Assembly (NCBI GenBank): GCA_031283385.1
Contig: JAITBW010000110.1
Span: 1-17,548 of the forward strand
Direction of reading: 5' to 3'
DNA: 17,548 bases
From: Nitrososphaerota archaeon
Lineage (GTDB): Archaea; Thermoproteota; Bathyarchaeia; Bathyarchaeales; Bathycorpusculaceae
Positions 14,581 to 17,548 of this stretch are shown one piece after another. The notes under the pieces are model-generated. The model worked only from the letters and a program-made list of their open reading frames with translations. It made no database searches and was not told the origin of the DNA. Each line of letters opens with the position of its first letter. The stretch's first letter is position 1. Made by a program: the position numbers and the translations under genes.

Positions 14581-15396
14581 ATGATAACCCTAACACCTAA
14601 ACGAACATTTACTGTACCAATACAAGCAGCATGCATAAACGTTGACGTATTTACTGGAAAAACACTGCAAGAAATCAAAAACTTATCCATAACTGAAGGA
14701 AAAGAAACAATAACACTAAACGACGCATTTGACATTACAGAAGACAAAACCATAGAAACCCCTAACATTACACTTACGGGCGATTTTTCAAAAGTCAAAC
14801 GCATAGGACAAGGCATGAAAACAGGTGAAATCGTCATAAACGGCGATGCAGGAATGCACACTGGCGAAAAATTGTCTGGCGGAAAAATTGTTGTAAATGG
14901 AAACTCTGGCGGCTGGACCGGTAGTGAAATGAAAAAGGGTCTAATAGAAATTCACGGTAACTCTGGCGATTACACAGCTTCACCATACCGTGGAACTAGC
15001 ACAGGTATGCGAGGGGGTTTAATAATAGTTGATGGTGACGTAGGCACTGATGTAGGGTGCTATATGCAAGGTGGTTTAATCAAAATTAACGGTTCTGCAG
15101 GTAGATACCTTGGCTTTCACATGTTAGATGGAACCATTTATGTTGGAAAAGACTGTTCAATACGTGCAGGCGCATGTATGACTGGCGGAAAAATTATCAT
15201 AAATGGAGCCGTTGAACTGTTAATGCCAACTTTTACAATTGACAGTGTTAAACCTAAAGTCAAAATTGATGCAACACAAATCGCTCAAGGACCCTTCTAC
15301 GTGTTTCTCGGTGACATAGCAGAGCACGGCACAGGCAAAATTTTCGCTTTAAAAGCAACAAACCCCACGCTTAGTAATTATGAAAAATACCTCTAA
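14581..15396 (+). CDS. fwdC: Formylmethanofuran dehydrogenase subunit C
   Basis: A 271-residue subunit of normal length. From about residue 60 it is a right-handed beta-helix made of repeated glycine motifs, the GltB-like GXGXG domain: GEIVINGDAGMHTGEKLSGG, GKIVVNGNSGGWTGSEM, LIEIHGNSGDYTA, LIIVDGDVGTDVGCYMQGG, LIKINGSAGRYLGFHMLDG. It has a structural role, bridging FwdA and FwdB in the Fwd complex. ATG at 14581 is 2 bases after fwdA, so translation is probably coupled. The coding strand is A+C-rich like late fwdA. A T8 run (15408-15415) follows the stop and should end the operon. FwdE, FwdF and FwdG are not in the window. Confidence 0.94.
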   Translation: MITLTPKRTFTVPIQAACINVDVFTGKTLQEIKNLSITEGKETITLNDAFDITEDKTIETPNITLTGDFSKVKRIGQGMKTGEIVINGDAGMHTGEKLSGGKIVVNGNSGGWTGSEMKKGLIEIHGNSGDYTASPYRGTSTGMRGGLIIVDGDVGTDVGCYMQGGLIKINGSAGRYLGFHMLDGTIYVGKDCSIRAGACMTGGKIIINGAVELLMPTFTIDSVKPKVKIDATQIAQGPFYVFLGDIAEHGTGKIFALKATNPTLSNYEKYL

Positions 15397-15407
15397 CATA
15401 GAAACTA

Positions 15408-15415
15408 TTTTTTTT
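15408..15415 (+). terminator. T8 terminator of the fwd operon
   Basis: Eight T, then CTTT, about 12 bases after the fwdC stop. Together with a TATA-like TTTTTAAATG near 15438, it suggests that fdhD is transcribed separately. Confidence 0.4.
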
Positions 15416-15509
15416 CTTTGCACGTTATCCATATTCATGTTTTTAAATGTTGGTTAGCCGAATAGCTTATTTGGTTTGTTTATTCAATAACCTTTGAAGG
15501 TAGAGGTTT

Positions 15510-16295
15510 ATGCGGCAAGTAGACATGACTCGACTTGATCTTTTAAAGGGTACTGTAACTGAAACGTGTGATGTTGTAGCTGAGGAGGTGCCTCTTAGAA
15601 TAGTTTTAAATGGTGTTTACACTTTTGTTGTATGGTGTTCTCCTTCTCAATTTAAAGAGCTTGCAACTGGGTTTTTGTTTGCCGAAGAAATCCTGCAAAA
15701 CATAGATGAAATTGAAAATATTGTGTCAGATGAAAAAGAGAACGTTTGTCATGTACAGTTTAAGCCAAATATAAAGTTAGTTAATCGTATAGAAAATCGG
15801 CGTGGTGGTGCAAGAATTGTGCCTCTTATAAAAAACAGCACTTCAGCTTATCAACATGATGACAAACTGGTTGCTGTAACCTCAAATTTAACTATAAGTG
15901 CCCAAGTCCTGTTTGATGCTATTTGTCAACTGGATAAGAAGGCAGAAGGTTTTAAGAAAACTGGTGGGTTGCATGATAGTGGTATTTTTAAAGCAAATGG
16001 TGCTATGGTTGCTTTTTCAGAGGATGTTGGTAGGCATAATACTGTTGATAAAGTAATAGGTGAAGGTTTGCTTTCAAAAACAGATTTGACACAGTGTTTT
16101 CTGATAATCACAGGGCGTGTTCCAGGTGATATGATTTACAAGGCAGCTAAAGCAGGATTGCCAATAGTAGCCTCTGTAGCTGCTGTTTTAAATTCGGGTG
16201 TTTCGTCGGCTCAGAAAGCTAACATAACGTTAGCTGGTTTTGTGCGTGAAAAGCATGTAAATGTTTACACCTATCCTAATCGGATTATACTTTAG
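15510..16295 (+). CDS. fdhD: FdhD-family formate dehydrogenase accessory protein lacking the CxxC loop
   Basis: A 261-residue FdhD homologue. In the family, FdhD carries sulfur from a cysteine desulfurase to the Mo/W-bis-pterin cofactor using a mobile CxxC loop. Conserved parts are here: FKELATGFLFAEEIL (about 48-62), KTGGLHDSGIFKANGAMVAF (150-169), EDVGRHNTVDKVIGEGLL (171-188), and TGRVPGDMIYKAAKAGLPIV (201-220). The cysteine loop is not: at its expected place (about 95-112) the chain reads NRRGGARIVPLIKNSTSAYQ, with no cysteine between Cys80 and Cys139. Reading other frames there does not restore a CxxC. ATG at 15510 has GAAGGTAGAGG upstream. FwdB, 2.6 kb upstream, is its likeliest client. 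Whether it works as a cofactor chaperone without sulfur transfer is open. Confidence 0.88.
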   Translation: MRQVDMTRLDLLKGTVTETCDVVAEEVPLRIVLNGVYTFVVWCSPSQFKELATGFLFAEEILQNIDEIENIVSDEKENVCHVQFKPNIKLVNRIENRRGGARIVPLIKNSTSAYQHDDKLVAVTSNLTISAQVLFDAICQLDKKAEGFKKTGGLHDSGIFKANGAMVAFSEDVGRHNTVDKVIGEGLLSKTDLTQCFLIITGRVPGDMIYKAAKAGLPIVASVAAVLNSGVSSAQKANITLAGFVREKHVNVYTYPNRIIL

Positions 16296-16310
16296 ACTGT
16301 TTTGAGCTGC

Positions 16311-16336
16311 TTTTTTAGGGGTATATTATTTTTTTT
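16311..16336 (+). terminator. T-run terminator of fdhD
   Basis: T6 at 16311-16316 and T8 at 16329-16336, starting about 15 bases after the stop. Typical of archaeal termination. The rest of the 210-base gap to the next ORF is G+T-rich with no evident structure. Confidence 0.4.
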
Positions 16337-16506
16337 GGTGTGTGTCTGCATGCAGTTTTATTATGATTGTTTTGTGCATAACATGTTGTTTTTTGATTGT
16401 AGAGTGGTATATCGTGTTTTTGTTCCGTAAAGCTATTATGTCAAGTTTTGTATAAGTTGTTGGTTGATAATATGTTTATTTACAGAGGAAAGGTGCAAAG
16501 TTTACT

Positions 16507-16710
16507 ATGAACTTAAATTTAAAGAAAGTAATTACGCTTTTAATTGTGGTTAGTCTGGTGCTAACTCTTATACCTGCAATTGTTTATTATAATCATGCTA
16601 AAAAAACGTCTGAGGTAACTCCGTTTTCTGCAGGCGTCTCGTCTGTTGACATTTCGGGTTTGTCTGTTAGTAGTATTCAGGCAAGTATTCAAGATGCTAT
16701 AGTGCTTTAA
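16507..16710 (+). CDS. Short membrane-anchored ORF, possibly cut by the following insertion sequence
   Basis: A 67-residue reading that I do not recognise. It has a lysine-flanked hydrophobic N-terminal segment (about 6-27; KKVITLLIVVSLVLTLIPAI) typical of a signal peptide or anchor, followed by a Ser/Val/Ile-rich stretch (FSAGVSSVDISGLSVSSIQA) suggesting an exported part. The start has a good ribosome site (GAGGAAAGG, about 13 bases upstream). The reading stops after only 40 residues beyond the anchor, about 40 bases before an IS630-type transposase. TA steps at 16698-16701, the target type of this IS family, lie within its last codons. It may therefore be the 5' part of a longer exported protein gene broken by insertion. 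It could also be a genuine small membrane protein. Confidence 0.5.
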   Translation: MNLNLKKVITLLIVVSLVLTLIPAIVYYNHAKKTSEVTPFSAGVSSVDISGLSVSSIQASIQDAIVL

Positions 16711-16751
16711 CTTAAGAAATATTAATTTATTGCGATGTAATGTATGTGTAT

Positions 16752-17548
16752 ATGGCGTATGGTATAGATTATCGCAAAGCGGCAATAGAGTTCAAACAAA
16801 ACGGCAACACTTTTGCACAATTAAAAAAAGTGTTCAAAATTACACCACGCACCTACTACCAATGGGTTGAGTTCCAAGAAAAAACAGGCTCCCTACAATT
16901 TAGAAATGCAAACAAACGACAAAGAAAAATTGACCCTGAAAAACTAAAACAAGCCCTAGAGGAAAAGCCCGATGCTTATCTTCGCGAACTCGCCACAAAA
17001 TTTAACGTCTCTGAAGTAGCCATTCACAAGCGACTAAAAAAACTAAAAATCACCTATAAAAAAAGACATTCACCTACTCAGAGAAATCCAAAGAAGACAA
17101 AGCAACATACCTCGAAAAGTTAGAGAAAAACCCCATAGACAAACGTACTTACGTTGATGAATGCGGTATTAATAAATGCCTTGTTAGGGAACATGGCAGG
17201 GCTTTGCGGGGCACAAAAATTGAGGATACGAAACGTGGTAAAAAGTTTGAGCGCACAAATGTCATTTCCGCGCGCACTAGAAACAAGAATGGTGAAGTAG
17301 TTCATTATGCTACGCTTTGTTATAAGCAAAATACGGATAGTGAGTTTTTTGAGAATTGGTTTAAGAAGTCTCTTGTGAAGTCTATTGTGAGGGGTTCAAC
17401 TGTTATTTTGGATAGGGCGTCTTTTCATCGGAAAGTAAGATTGAAGAATTTGGCTCGCCGACATGGACTGAGAATTGAGTTTTTGCCTGCGTATTCTCCT
17501 GATTTTAATCCTATTGAAAAGGATTGGGCGAATATGAAAAATGCTCTT
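16752..17548 (+). mobile_element. IS630-family transposase in two frames, right end outside window
   Basis: The first frame (16752-17123, 123 residues) has the N-terminal DNA-binding part: FAQLKKVFKITPRTYYQW, then YLRELATKFNVSEVAIHKRL and KITYKK. The second frame (-1, open from about 17060 to the window end) has the DDE catalytic part: TYVDECGI (Asp at 17156), STVILDRASFHRK (Asp at 17411) and LPAYSPDFNPIEKDWA (Glu at 17516). The junction is a run of seven A at 17058-17064. A -1 shift there gives KITYKKKTFTYSEK, which is how intact family members read. It could be programmed slippage, or a lost A that kills the gene. ATG at 16752 is chosen because MAYGIDYRKAAIEF matches family starts; ATG at 16740 is also in frame. 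The first part is A+C-rich and the second G+T-rich on the same strand. Confidence 0.85.
17058..17064 (+). other. A7 slippery run at the transposase frame junction
   Basis: Seven A followed by GACATTC. In the first frame the codons are TAT AAA AAA AGA. Stepping back one base after the second AAA gives AAG ACA TTC and enters the catalytic frame. An eighth A would fuse both frames directly. The run does not match the usual X XXY YYZ heptamer in the first frame (the base before is T), so transcriptional slippage or mutation are as likely as ribosomal frameshifting. Confidence 0.6.

Noticed and set aside
15780..15850. Missing FdhD cysteines explained by a frameshift
   Set aside because: The other two frames in this stretch do not encode a CxxC pair, and homology is continuous in one frame on both sides.

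Overview
The window looks archaeal, from an AT-rich genome of an anaerobe. It carries an Elp3 C-terminus of archaeal type, TATA-box promoters, TTG and GTG starts, T-run terminators, and a formylmethanofuran dehydrogenase (Fwd) operon beside corrinoid import and salvage genes. Fwd plus corrinoid salvage points to the methyl branch of the archaeal Wood-Ljungdahl pathway. No methyl-coenzyme M reductase gene is present. A Bathyarchaeia-like lineage fits best, but this is inference; a methanogen or Archaeoglobi-like host cannot be excluded from the window alone.

Layout. 2-769: 3' part of elp3. 924-1000: tRNA-Gly(GCC). 1128-3186: a small accessory island, with an AbiEii toxin and AbiEi antitoxin on the minus strand and a 3' fragment of an AAA_4/COG2865-type gene. 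The island lies between two diverged copies of the tRNA 3' end plus its downstream flank (981-1045 and 3342-3405), which looks like an old integration scar. 3532-4575: a DNase I-like endonuclease/exonuclease/phosphatase protein. 4688-8055 (minus): btuD-btuC-btuF, an ABC corrinoid importer whose ATPase has an extra C-terminal domain. 8301-9089: divergent cbiZ. 9275-10264: a NapH-like membrane iron-sulfur protein. 10456-10656: a DUF4177 protein. 10912-15396: fwdD-fwdB-fwdA-fwdC. 15510-16295: fdhD. 16507-16710: a short membrane-anchored ORF, possibly cut by the next element. 16752 to the window end: an IS630-type transposase in two frames.

How the genes work together. BtuFCD imports corrinoids and CbiZ removes the wrong lower-ligand arm so that they can be remodelled; corrinoid is needed by the corrinoid methyl-transfer proteins downstream of Fwd in the Wood-Ljungdahl pathway. 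FwdB is the Mo/W-pterin subunit, FwdA the hydrolytic subunit, and FwdC and FwdD are structural or pterin-binding subunits. FdhD would normally sulfurate a Mo/W-bis-pterin enzyme and FwdB is its natural neighbour here, but this FdhD has lost the cysteine loop. The NapH-like protein could pass electrons between a membrane pool and a ferredoxin-type partner.

The most unusual points are the tRNA-flank repeat around the toxin-antitoxin island, a roughly 50-residue basic/proline-rich insertion and basic tail in FwdB, the cysteine-less FdhD, and sharp switches between G+T-rich and A+C-rich coding strand inside single operons and even single genes.
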